DNA of 64,000 nucleotides from Actinomycetes bacterium (GTDB lineage Bacteria > Actinomycetota > Acidimicrobiia > Acidimicrobiales > RAAP-2), in the NCBI GenBank assembly GCA_021779855.1, contig JAJXZW010000004.1:1-64000 (forward strand). Reading direction: 5' to 3'. The notes below the pieces were generated by a model. It did not search any database. It had not been told where the DNA came from and saw nothing but the letters and a program-made list of their open reading frames with translations. Position numbers and translations under genes: made by a program. Shown piece after piece: positions 1 through 6,924 of the stretch; the stretch's first letter is position 1; every line of letters starts with the position of its first letter.

Positions 1-718
1 GCGGCGGCGGGCCCGGGCGGCGGGCCCGCTGGGCGGCCCGGCGCTCGCGACGCCGCTCGCGCACCGCCTCGTCCACCACCCGGGGTCCGGGGGACGCCGT
101 GGGAGAAGTCGCCTCGGGCAGATCGGCCAAGGCGAGCTCGGGATCGTCCTCGAGCAGACGGGCGCAGTGGGGCGCGGCGGCGAAGCCCTCGAGGACGGCG
201 TAGGCCAGCACGAGCAGCCGCTCGTCACGACTCAAGCCCTCGGCGGCGAGGGACGCGAGGGCATCGCGCAGCTGCTCCGCGGTCGGGTCGTCGGCCGCCG
301 CCCCGAGGCGCGCCACGACGGCCTCGAGGGGGGCCATCGTGAGCAGCTCCACGAGACCGCGCACGGCGGCCCACGGCGCGCGGGCGGCGAAGGCCGCGAC
401 GTCGCGGGTGCGCTGGAGCTCGCGCAGGGGCATCGCGACGACGGGCGTGAGCTTGCCCGAGGGCCTCAGGTCGAGGGCGTCGACGGTCTCGAGGACCCAC
501 GAGGGGGCGAGGCTCGCCAGGGCGCGCCGGGCCAGGGTCGGCCCAGAGGGGAGCTCGCCCACGGTTAGCGCGGGCTCACGCGCGCGCCAGCACGCGAGGC
601 GGGGGATGAGCCCGGGGGGCGACGAGCGACCGGGGACGCCGCGGACGAGGACCCGATTGTCCAGGCCACTGGAGCCGACTGACGACGTGCCATGGACCGC
701 CACTCTACGTCGGTGCAT
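1..718 (-). CDS. Hypothetical protein, 3' end beyond the left edge
   Basis: A reading frame enters from the left edge and shows clear coding character from about 562 leftwards: alternating hydrophobic and Ala/Leu/Glu-rich helical stretches such as LTPVVAMPLRELQRTRDVAAF and strong G/C third positions. Two starts are possible: ATG at 718 preceded by a purine-rich GAAGGGGGA, or GTG at 562. The part visible ends in a very basic Arg-rich stretch. I do not recognise the family and the C-terminus is missing, so no function is offered. It lies downstream of the fusion gene on the same strand. Confidence 0.6.
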   Translation of the reverse strand, partial: MHRRRVAVHGTSSVGSSGLDNRVLVRGVPGRSSPPGLIPRLACWRAREPALTVGELPSGPTLARRALASLAPSWVLETVDALDLRPSGKLTPVVAMPLRELQRTRDVAAFAARAPWAAVRGLVELLTMAPLEAVVARLGAAADDPTAEQLRDALASLAAEGLSRDERLLVLAYAVLEGFAAAPHCARLLEDDPELALADLPEATSPTASPGPRVVDEAVRERRRERRAAQRARRPGPPP

Positions 719-763
719 TCCCCCTTCACGCCAAGGGCGTCGGGGGCCGGCCACCCGCGGCCG

Positions 764-3397
764 TCAGTAGCCCGTCGGCTCGGTCTCGTACTCGGGTTCG
801 AGCGGATGGGCCTCGTGGTGCAGGGGACGCAGGGCGTCGCCGCGCTCGAGCCACACGAGGGCGTCGTAGCGCAGGCCCATCCGGGTCTCGACGTAGTTCC
901 CGTGCTCGCGCTGCGGGCGGTAGACCACGCCGATCGCCCGATGTCCTCGACGCTCCGACAGCCACGAGCTCGAGCGGTCCGCCCCGAAGTCGAGGACCGC
1001 GTCCATGCCGAGCGCCGTGTGCAGGACGTCCTCGTGACTGCCGGCCACTGCCCGAGGTACCGGCATGACGCGCTCCGCCCCACCCCAGGAATCGGCGGCG
1101 ATCACGCTTCCCTCGTACGAGGCCATCCCGATCAAGAAGACCCCTTCGCTCTCGTGACGCTCTCGGACGAGTTGACCGACGTTGACCATCCCCACCGACG
1201 CCATGTCAGTCGCCCTCGCGTCGCCCACGTGAGTGTTGTGCGCCCAGATCACCCCCCGGCTCTCGGCCCCCCGATGACGGGCCACTCGGTCGACGGTGTC
1301 GACCATGTGGATATCCCGCACGTTCCAGGATTCCCGGTCACCCCGGAGCATGGCGCGGTAGTACCGCTCGGCGCCCGCAGTGACCTCCGCGTTCTGCACC
1401 ACGTCGAACGCGCTCTCACCGCCGTCCAGCGCCAGCGCGCGAAGGCGAACCTCCGTCAGCAGTCTCGTGACGTCGCCCTCGCACGAGTCGGGCACCAGTC
1501 GCGTGGCCCGAGCGTAACGCTCGGGATCCTCGCCGTACGGGTCGAAGCACCGCCACGCGCGCAGGGCGCCGTCGAGGGCGTCGGGGGCGTTCTCGCGGAG
1601 CCAGTCGATGACGACGCGCAGCGAGTCCCACAACGAGTAGACGTCGAGTCCGTAGAACCCGACCTGGTCCTCCTCGGGTCGCCCCTCGTTCCAACGTCGC
1701 AGCCACTCGACGAAGTCGGCCACCTCCTCGTTGGCCCACATCCAGGTCGGCCACCGCTCCAGGCTCCCAAGAAGTTGTCGGGCGTCGCGGAACTGGTCGT
1801 CTCCACCTCGCACCCAGCGATTCACTCGCCAACAGTCGGGCCAGTCACCCTCGACGCCGACCCAATCGAAGCGCCTCTCGGCGATGAGGCGCTTGCTCAG
1901 TTCGCCCCGCCACGCGTAGAACTCGTGGGTGCCGTGGGAGGCCTCCCCGACGCCCACGAAGCGACAGTCTCCCGCACGCTGGACGAGCCCGTCCAGGTCG
2001 CCGGGCCCGTGGAGCGGCCGGGCCAGGGAGCGGATCTGCTGGTCGACCCCGGCGCGGGCGACCCGCCAGACGGGGCTCACCTCCCCCGGCAAGCGAAGGT
2101 AACGGCCGAACCACTCGCGAGCGAGCTGCGCCACCTCCTCAAGCGCCCCGGGCTCCTCGAAGAGGTGACCGGCGCCGGCCACGACCTCGAGCCGGGCCGA
2201 GGTCGGCAGTTGGCGGAGGGCCCGGCGGTTCAGGACGAGAACCTCGCTGTCGGCCCCCCCGACAATCAAGAGGGTGGGCGCCCTCACCCGGTCGAGTACC
2301 GCACTCGCCAGGTCGACGCGGCCCCCACGCGACACGACCGCGCTCACGCGCTCGTCGCCCTGGGCGGCGGCGACGAGGGCCGACGCCGCGCCGGTGCTCG
2401 CACCGAAGTAGCCGAGCGCGAGCCCCGTAGCCCGAGGATCGGCCTCCAGCCATCGCGTGGCCGCGACCAGCCTCGAGGCCAACAGTTGGATGTTGAAGAC
2501 GTTCGCGCGGTCGGCCTCCTCCTCGACCGTCAGGAGGTCCAGGAGCAGGGTGCCGATGCCCGCTGCGTTCAGACGCTTGGCCACTTGTTGGTTGCGGGGG
2601 CTGTGCCGACTGCTCCCGCTGCCGTGGGCGAAGATCACGATGCCACGCGCGCCGTCGGGGACGACCAAGCGGCCCGCGAGCATCACCCCGCCCACGGCAA
2701 TGGGCTCGTCGCCCGTCTCGTCCCCACCCCACGCTCCCGCACGGGCGCGATCGGCCACGCGCGAGCGCGCCCGCGAGAGCAGCTCGACCACCGTCGCGTC
2801 GGGGGTCGCGGGGAACTCGTCGTAGTACTGGCCCACCGCGTAGAAGTCCTCCGGGGCTTGAACCAAGACGACCACGTCGGCGTCGGGGAAGCGCTCGAGC
2901 ACGGCGGGCGGACCCACCGGAGTCGCGAAGACGACTTCAGCGGCACCACGCGCACGCGCGACGCGACACGCCACGCGCGCGGTCGCCCCGGTCGCGACAC
3001 CGTCGTCGACGATGACGGCGCATCGCCCCGCAAGCTCCACAGCCGGCTGGCCCCCTCGCAGCAGGTCGACTCGGGCCTCGAGCAGGCGCCGCTCCCGAGC
3101 TCGGACCGACGCAATCTCCGCCTCGCTCACCCCGGTCTTCGCGACGACGCGAGGGTCGAGGTACTCAGCCCCGCCCTCGCCGATCGCACCCATGGCCAGT
3201 TCGGGCTGAGACGGGACGCCCAACTTGCGCACCACGATGACGTCCAGCGGGGCGTCCAGTGAGAGTGCTACCTCGGCCGCGACGGGGACGCCGCCGCGAG
3301 GTAGGCCGAGCACGACCACGTCACGGCCCTTGAGAAAGCCCAACCGCGCGGCCAACTTCCGACCGGCGTCGGTGCGGTCCGAGAAGACGGTCACCAC
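764..3397 (-). CDS. Phosphoribosyltransferase / dienelactone hydrolase-like / erythromycin esterase-like fusion protein
   Basis: An 877-residue cytoplasmic protein with three recognisable modules. Residues about 1-215 are a type I phosphoribosyltransferase with the PRPP loop VIVDDGVATGAT. Residues about 225-435 are an alpha/beta hydrolase of the dienelactone-hydrolase kind (FAHGSGSSRHS, GYFGASTGAAS as nucleophile elbow, GAGHLFEE for the His). Residues about 450-870 match the erythromycin-esterase superfamily, including GEASHGTHEF and the GVEGDWPD segment that carry catalytic His and Glu residues in that family. From general knowledge, mycobacteria carry related two-domain combinations in dormancy-regulon proteins such as Rv0571c and Rv2030c. 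The real substrate is unknown; macrolide resistance should not be assumed. Start is GTG GTG behind a GGAG-containing stretch. Confidence 0.88.
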   Translation of the reverse strand: MVTVFSDRTDAGRKLAARLGFLKGRDVVVLGLPRGGVPVAAEVALSLDAPLDVIVVRKLGVPSQPELAMGAIGEGGAEYLDPRVVAKTGVSEAEIASVRARERRLLEARVDLLRGGQPAVELAGRCAVIVDDGVATGATARVACRVARARGAAEVVFATPVGPPAVLERFPDADVVVLVQAPEDFYAVGQYYDEFPATPDATVVELLSRARSRVADRARAGAWGGDETGDEPIAVGGVMLAGRLVVPDGARGIVIFAHGSGSSRHSPRNQQVAKRLNAAGIGTLLLDLLTVEEEADRANVFNIQLLASRLVAATRWLEADPRATGLALGYFGASTGAASALVAAAQGDERVSAVVSRGGRVDLASAVLDRVRAPTLLIVGGADSEVLVLNRRALRQLPTSARLEVVAGAGHLFEEPGALEEVAQLAREWFGRYLRLPGEVSPVWRVARAGVDQQIRSLARPLHGPGDLDGLVQRAGDCRFVGVGEASHGTHEFYAWRGELSKRLIAERRFDWVGVEGDWPDCWRVNRWVRGGDDQFRDARQLLGSLERWPTWMWANEEVADFVEWLRRWNEGRPEEDQVGFYGLDVYSLWDSLRVVIDWLRENAPDALDGALRAWRCFDPYGEDPERYARATRLVPDSCEGDVTRLLTEVRLRALALDGGESAFDVVQNAEVTAGAERYYRAMLRGDRESWNVRDIHMVDTVDRVARHRGAESRGVIWAHNTHVGDARATDMASVGMVNVGQLVRERHESEGVFLIGMASYEGSVIAADSWGGAERVMPVPRAVAGSHEDVLHTALGMDAVLDFGADRSSSWLSERRGHRAIGVVYRPQREHGNYVETRMGLRYDALVWLERGDALRPLHHEAHPLEPEYETEPTGY

Positions 3398-3944
3398 TCC
3401 ACGGCCTACTCCACCACCGTCGGTGGCCCAAGGGACGTTCGACCCCTCCCCGTGCCGGCCCGCTCTCCCCGCGGGCGGGCAGGGGGCTCATCCTCCCGAC
3501 GCCGGGTTGAGGCACCCGCTGGGTCGCTTGTGCGACCGCGGAACCCCCGCGTTCGAGGAGAGTCAGCGCATTTCCTAGGTGATCGGACCCCTGGCTAGCG
3601 CAGCAACTCGCGGGCGACGACGACGCGCCGGCAGAGTGCCCCCCGTCGCTACGCCACCTCCGTCGCCACACCGGTGCGCGATTCGCACGTGCATCGGGAT
3701 GGCGACGGCTGCGTCGAAGGGTACCGGAGGCTGTGACACGGCCGCCCGAATTCCGGAACGCTCCCCGTCGGCACAGTCGTTCAGTGCAGTCGGTTCGCCT
3801 CCATTGGGCTCCCGACGGCCCTAGACGATGACCGCGTGAATGTTGGCGGTCACGACGTAAGCAGAGGTCTCGGATACAACGTCTCGGCTACGTGGCTGAG
3901 CCCCATTCCCCGTGTTCCGGCAAAGACCCACCATGACTGGAAGT
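3398..3944. other. Intergenic stretch, no gene seen
   Basis: About 550 bases between the fusion gene and the toxin gene. Short open frames exist on both strands but lack coding bias, ribosome sites and recognisable motifs. It should contain the promoter of the fusion gene. I looked for a DosR-like palindrome and did not see one. GC content falls toward the toxin end, in line with acquired DNA. Confidence 0.5.
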
Positions 3945-4313
3945 TCATCGCTTACAGCGCAGGCGCGCTGCGATCCGCGTGAGATCCAGGTCTGACGACG
4001 CGACCTCCCACACGAGGTGGAAGGCCTCGTCATCGCTGAGCTCGGGCGCTGCGCCGTTCAGGTCACAGAAGACCACCGTGGCGAGCCACGCCAAGCGCTT
4101 GTTGCCATCCACGAGCGCGTGGTTCTTGACCAACGAATGAAGCAAAGCCGCCGCCTTCAGCTCCAACGTCGGGTAGAAGTCCTCCGAAAAGGCACCGGAG
4201 CGGGGTCGGGAGACTGCCGAGTCCAAAAGCCCGAGGTCTCGAATTGGCCCGATCTCGAGGAGTCGAACCATGTGGAGCACGTCCTCGAGTTCGAGGTACT
4301 CGATGTCCTTCAC
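3945..4313 (-). CDS. doc: Doc-type toxin of a type II toxin-antitoxin module (Fic fold)
   Basis: A 122-residue protein with the Fic/Doc signature HALVDGNKR at residues 65-73. In Doc of phage P1 this motif supports phosphorylation of elongation factor Tu, and the size matches Doc rather than long Fic AMP-transferases. The GTG start at 4313 was preferred to an ATG at 4346 because GTGA then overlaps the antitoxin stop, giving translational coupling, and because the protein would begin VKDIEYLELEDVL as Doc proteins do. The pair lies just left of the integrated element's boundary and has lower GC than the core genes. The module assignment is strong; the target is inferred from the family. Confidence 0.88.
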   Translation of the reverse strand: MKDIEYLELEDVLHMVRLLEIGPIRDLGLLDSAVSRPRSGAFSEDFYPTLELKAAALLHSLVKNHALVDGNKRLAWLATVVFCDLNGAAPELSDDEAFHLVWEVASSDLDLTRIAARLRCKR

Positions 4314-4516
4314 TCCGTACCGAGTCGCTCCAAGACGTCGTGCCAACGAGCGAGCATTCGAGAGCTCGAGTCCGCCACGCGACCCGTGTGCTCACTTCGC
4401 TCATAGCGCTCGAGAACGGCCCGACGCACGATCTCTTGGCGTGAGAGACCTTCGGAAGCCGAGAGCGCGTCGAGCGCCAAGTCGAGGACCTTGTCGGTGC
4501 GCACGGTGAAGGCCAT
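4310..4516 (-). CDS. Ribbon-helix-helix antitoxin partner of Doc
   Basis: A 68-residue protein beginning MAFTVRTDKVLDLALDAL, with the short beta strand plus two helices of CopG/Arc-type repressors (residues about 2-45) and a C-terminal part likely to bind the toxin. The frame stays open to an ATG at 4543, but that codon lies inside the operator palindrome, so ATG 4516 is the likelier start. It precedes the toxin gene and overlaps it by 4 nt. The family normally represses its own operon. Confidence 0.82.
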   Translation of the reverse strand: MAFTVRTDKVLDLALDALSASEGLSRQEIVRRAVLERYERSEHTGRVADSSSRMLARWHDVLERLGTE

Positions 4517-4522
4517 GCGAGA

Positions 4523-4543
4523 ATGATACCACTTTGGTATCAT
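4523..4543. promoter_or_regulatory. Perfect palindromic operator of the toxin-antitoxin operon
   Basis: Two 9-base arms, ATGATACCA and TGGTATCAT, flank a 3-base centre, a perfect inverted repeat. It starts 7 bases upstream of the antitoxin ATG at 4516, where a ribbon-helix-helix repressor would bind. Sequence is seen directly; autoregulation is inferred from the family. Confidence 0.75.
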
Positions 4544-4644
4544 CCCTGCTCAGAATACTCTGCGCCAATCGGGTTTCGCGATGGGCCCTCCACCCACCGA
4601 CGGACCCGGGTTCGACGGTGGACGTCGCCGCTAACCCAGCAGGC

Positions 4645-4697
4645 GCCTCGCCACGACCACGCGCTGGATCTGGTTGGTGCCCTCGTAGATCTGGGTG
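4645..4697 (-). repeat. Left attachment-site copy (53-bp direct repeat)
   Basis: Identical over 53 bases to 13124-13176, and one mismatch further out the match extends by six more bases. Read on the minus strand it encodes the end of acyl-CoA dehydrogenase; the displaced copy ends ARRLLG and a TAG-type stop at 4631-4633 instead of ARHLLS. No upstream part of the gene is present, so this is a leftover gene end, not a gene. Confidence 0.85.
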
Positions 4698-4812
4698 CTG
4701 TGGCTCACGCGTCCAACGTATCCGTGAGGCCATCGTTTTCAAGGCTTCCCGTCCGTACAGAGAGCCTCCCGCCGCCCTCTAACTCCGAGTTGTAGGGATG
4801 AAAGTAGGGATG
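4681..4812. repeat. End-associated repeat, copy 1
   Basis: About 130 bases that align without gaps, at roughly 70% identity by eye, to 8941-9072. It begins inside the attachment repeat and ends with two direct copies of TAGGGATG (4793-4800 and 4805-4812). The doubled octamer also lies beside the right attachment site, so it may be an arm-type integrase site. A third, more diverged copy is at about 10955-11035. Confidence 0.6.
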
Positions 4813-4844
4813 CTCAGACGGTCCACTGAAGGGCACCGGATTTC

Positions 4845-5186
4845 AGGTTGACGGTTCGGTGGGAATGGGTCGACCTCGTCCAGTTCGAGTGAGAATTTCG
4901 AGGGGTCTGTCCCAGGGGCTGAACAGCAGGGACAGCGCCACGGCGACCACGACCACCCCGGCGAGCCGCGGCGCCGTGTGCTGGGAGACGACGGCGCGGC
5001 CGACCGTGGTCGTGGGGGACCCGAGCCCACGAACACCGCGCCGAAGCCGGCGATGAACTGAGGGTGTCACGGGTGAGCCACCACCGGCCGCGCCGGCGGG
5101 CGCCGGTGAGGAGGCGTCGGCGGGGTGCCGGCGCCCCGTGGTCCGGGGACGAGCGGGTACCCGATCGCGAGCGTGGCCGTGCTCAT
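4845..5186 (-). pseudogene. Decayed CcdA-like membrane protein gene
   Basis: Pieces in different minus-strand frames resemble the thiol-redox transporter CcdA: an N-terminal MSTATLAIGYPLVPG, then FIAGFGAVFV, then, after a frame change near 5025, PTTTVGRAVV and the hydrophobic LAGVVVVAVALSLLF. CcdA proteins have an equivalent order, with a PLVPG segment after the first helix, but here the helix pair between them is missing and stop codons interrupt the frames. It is therefore read as a frameshifted and internally deleted relic. The recognition is by eye and moderate. Confidence 0.4.
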
Positions 5187-5431
5187 CGGCCCGCGCTCGT
5201 GCTCCGCGCGGCTCGCTGAGGCCCATGAGAGCTGTCCACGGTGGTCCTCCCTGGTTCAGCGGTCGCTCCCGCCGTGCGCTACATACCCTCGGGGCATAAA
5301 TCCCGGAGGCGGGCGGGCGGCTCTCGTCCGATCGACCCGTGCGACCCGTCTCCTATTCCCGGACGACCGGCTCGCGAGCCGACTCCCCGAGCGACCCGGG
5401 GGGCCGGGATCGCACGCTGCTAAGGTCGACG
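5187..5431. other. Intergenic stretch with a possible CsoR-like site
   Basis: Between the ccdA relic and the riboswitch no gene is seen. At 5283-5298 there is an imperfect inverted repeat, ATACCCTCGGGGCATA, of the kind bound by CsoR-family copper or persulfide sensors. It is placed to control the minus-strand relic. A TAAGGT hexamer at 5421-5426 could be the -10 box for the riboswitch transcript on the plus strand, starting near 5433. Both sites are weak evidence. Confidence 0.35.
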
Positions 5432-5538
5432 TCGCTTCATCGGGAGCTCGGGCGAACCGGGCTGAGAGGGTGAGCGTACGGCTGGGCCGTTCCATCACCG
5501 ACCGACGAACTTGTCCGGGTAATGCCGGCGTAAGGAGG
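5432..5538 (+). promoter_or_regulatory. TPP riboswitch (THI element), translational type
   Basis: The conserved TPP-aptamer landmarks are in the right order: a P2 stem formed by GCTCGG and CCGGGC, the invariant GGGCTGAGAGGG at about 5459-5470, a variable P3 helix, then CGAACTT and the P5 hairpin CCGGGTAATGCCGG followed by CGTAAGGA. The last purine-rich part overlaps the ribosome-binding site AAGGAGG (about 5532-5538) of the next gene. Binding of thiamine pyrophosphate would therefore be expected to close P1 and block translation. No terminator hairpin lies between the aptamer and the gene. Confidence 0.9.
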
Positions 5539-5541
5539 AGC

Positions 5542-6924
5542 ATGGACGCACTCTCGTCATTCACCGTCGTCACCGGCGACGTCCGGTCGGAGGTCGCGCG
5601 GACCCTGGAGGAGCCGGTGCCCCAGTCTCTCGGGGTCTTCGACCAGTTCGGACTGTGGGGGAACCTCGGGGTGAGCCTGCTCGGCTTCACCGGAGCGATC
5701 TTCGTGTTGCAGCCGGGAGGGACGGGGACACCGGAGCTCTCGCTGGCCGCGGCGATGACCTCGATCGTGCTCGGGACCCTGGTCGGGACGCTGACGATCT
5801 CGGCCTCGGCGGTGGCCGGGGCACGAACCGGAGCGCCGGGGATGGTGCTGCTGCGCGGCTTGCTTGGCCGGCGCCTCTCTTACGTACCGACCCTGCTCAA
5901 CGTCGTCCAGCTCTTCGGTTGGACGATCTTCGAGCTCGTGACCATCGCCACGGCAGCCCACGTGGTCGCGCCCGGGGCGCCCCGCTGGCTCTACGTCACG
6001 ATCGCGGGCATCCTCACTGGGCTGCTCACCCTGCGGCCCCTCGGTGCAATACGGATCCTGCGCCGCGTGGCCACACCCGCCGTCCTCGTGGTGCTCGCCT
6101 ACCTCGCGGTCGAGATGCTGCGTCACCCACTGCCCGCGCTGACCCACGGAACGTGGTCGGGGTTCTGGGTCGCGACCGACACCGTCGTCGCGGCGGCGGT
6201 GTCCTTCGCGCCCCTCGCCGCGGACTACACCCGGCACGCCCGCACGGCCCGGTCGGCGTTCTGGGGATCACTCGTCGGATACGGGTCGACTCAGGTCCTG
6301 TGCTACGGCATCGGCCTCGTCGCGCTGGTCACCTTCGCGAAGACGCCGTCGGACATCTACGGCGCGTTCGTCGCGGTGCCCCTCGGTGCGCTCGGCTTCG
6401 CCGTCTTGGTCACGCGAGAGCTCGACCAATCCTTCGCCGACGTGTACTCGACCGTCGTCTCCGTGCAGAACGCGCGACCCCGTTGGGATCGACGAGTCCT
6501 CGCCGGCGTCGTGGCGGCCCTCAGCACCGTTCTCGCGCTCACGATCAATATCTCGGACTACGAGAACTTTCTCATCTTGTTGGGCTCGGTCTTCGTGCCG
6601 CTCACGGCGGTGTTCCTTGTCGACTTCTACGTCAAGCACCCGCGCGAGATCGGAGTGTCGGCGGCGCGCCGCCCGGCGATGGTCGTCGCGTGGCTGGTGG
6701 GCTTCGTGGTCTACCAGCTCATCAACCCCGGATACATCTCCTGGTGGGCGTCGATCTGGGCCCACGTCGCTTCATTCGTCGGATTCCGCGTCCAACCCTG
6801 GATGTCCGCCTCCCTGATCTCCTTCGGCGTTTCCGCGGCCGCTGCGGCGCTCCTGGGCGCGGTCGAGGGCGCACGGCGCCGCCGCGCGCCCGCCCGGAGG
6901 AACGACGGGCGCGAAACCTCGTGA
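5542..6924 (+). CDS. NCS1-family permease under TPP riboswitch control (probable thiamine or thiamine-precursor importer)
   Basis: A 460-residue inner-membrane protein with about twelve hydrophobic segments and the layout of cytosine/purine/hydantoin (NCS1) permeases: an N-terminal EEPVPQSLGVFDQFGLWGNLGVS region before the first helix, LLTLRPLGAIRILRR in mid-protein and ISDYENFLILLGSVFVP near the end. ATG 5542 follows an excellent AAGGAGGAG. Because a TPP riboswitch precedes it, the substrate is probably thiamine or the hydroxymethylpyrimidine moiety rather than a nucleobase; TPP-controlled NCS1 proteins are often called CytX. GTGA couples it to the kinase gene downstream. Transport specificity is inferred from regulation. 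Confidence 0.85.
   Translation: MDALSSFTVVTGDVRSEVARTLEEPVPQSLGVFDQFGLWGNLGVSLLGFTGAIFVLQPGGTGTPELSLAAAMTSIVLGTLVGTLTISASAVAGARTGAPGMVLLRGLLGRRLSYVPTLLNVVQLFGWTIFELVTIATAAHVVAPGAPRWLYVTIAGILTGLLTLRPLGAIRILRRVATPAVLVVLAYLAVEMLRHPLPALTHGTWSGFWVATDTVVAAAVSFAPLAADYTRHARTARSAFWGSLVGYGSTQVLCYGIGLVALVTFAKTPSDIYGAFVAVPLGALGFAVLVTRELDQSFADVYSTVVSVQNARPRWDRRVLAGVVAALSTVLALTINISDYENFLILLGSVFVPLTAVFLVDFYVKHPREIGVSAARRPAMVVAWLVGFVVYQLINPGYISWWASIWAHVASFVGFRVQPWMSASLISFGVSAAAAALLGAVEGARRRRAPARRNDGRETS

Noticed and set aside
692-3262. A long plus-strand open frame opposite the fusion gene
   Set aside because: It mirrors the true gene; its translation is Arg/Pro/Gly/His-rich and matches no family, while the minus strand shows three clear enzyme domains.
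3398-3944. Possible DosR-type dormancy operator before the fusion gene
   Set aside because: I looked because related mycobacterial proteins are dormancy-regulated, but no GGGACT/AGTCCC-like palindrome is present.
4645-4697. tRNA gene as integration site
   Set aside because: The repeat encodes a protein C-terminus (YEGTNQIQR) and has no cloverleaf; no tRNA was seen anywhere in the window.
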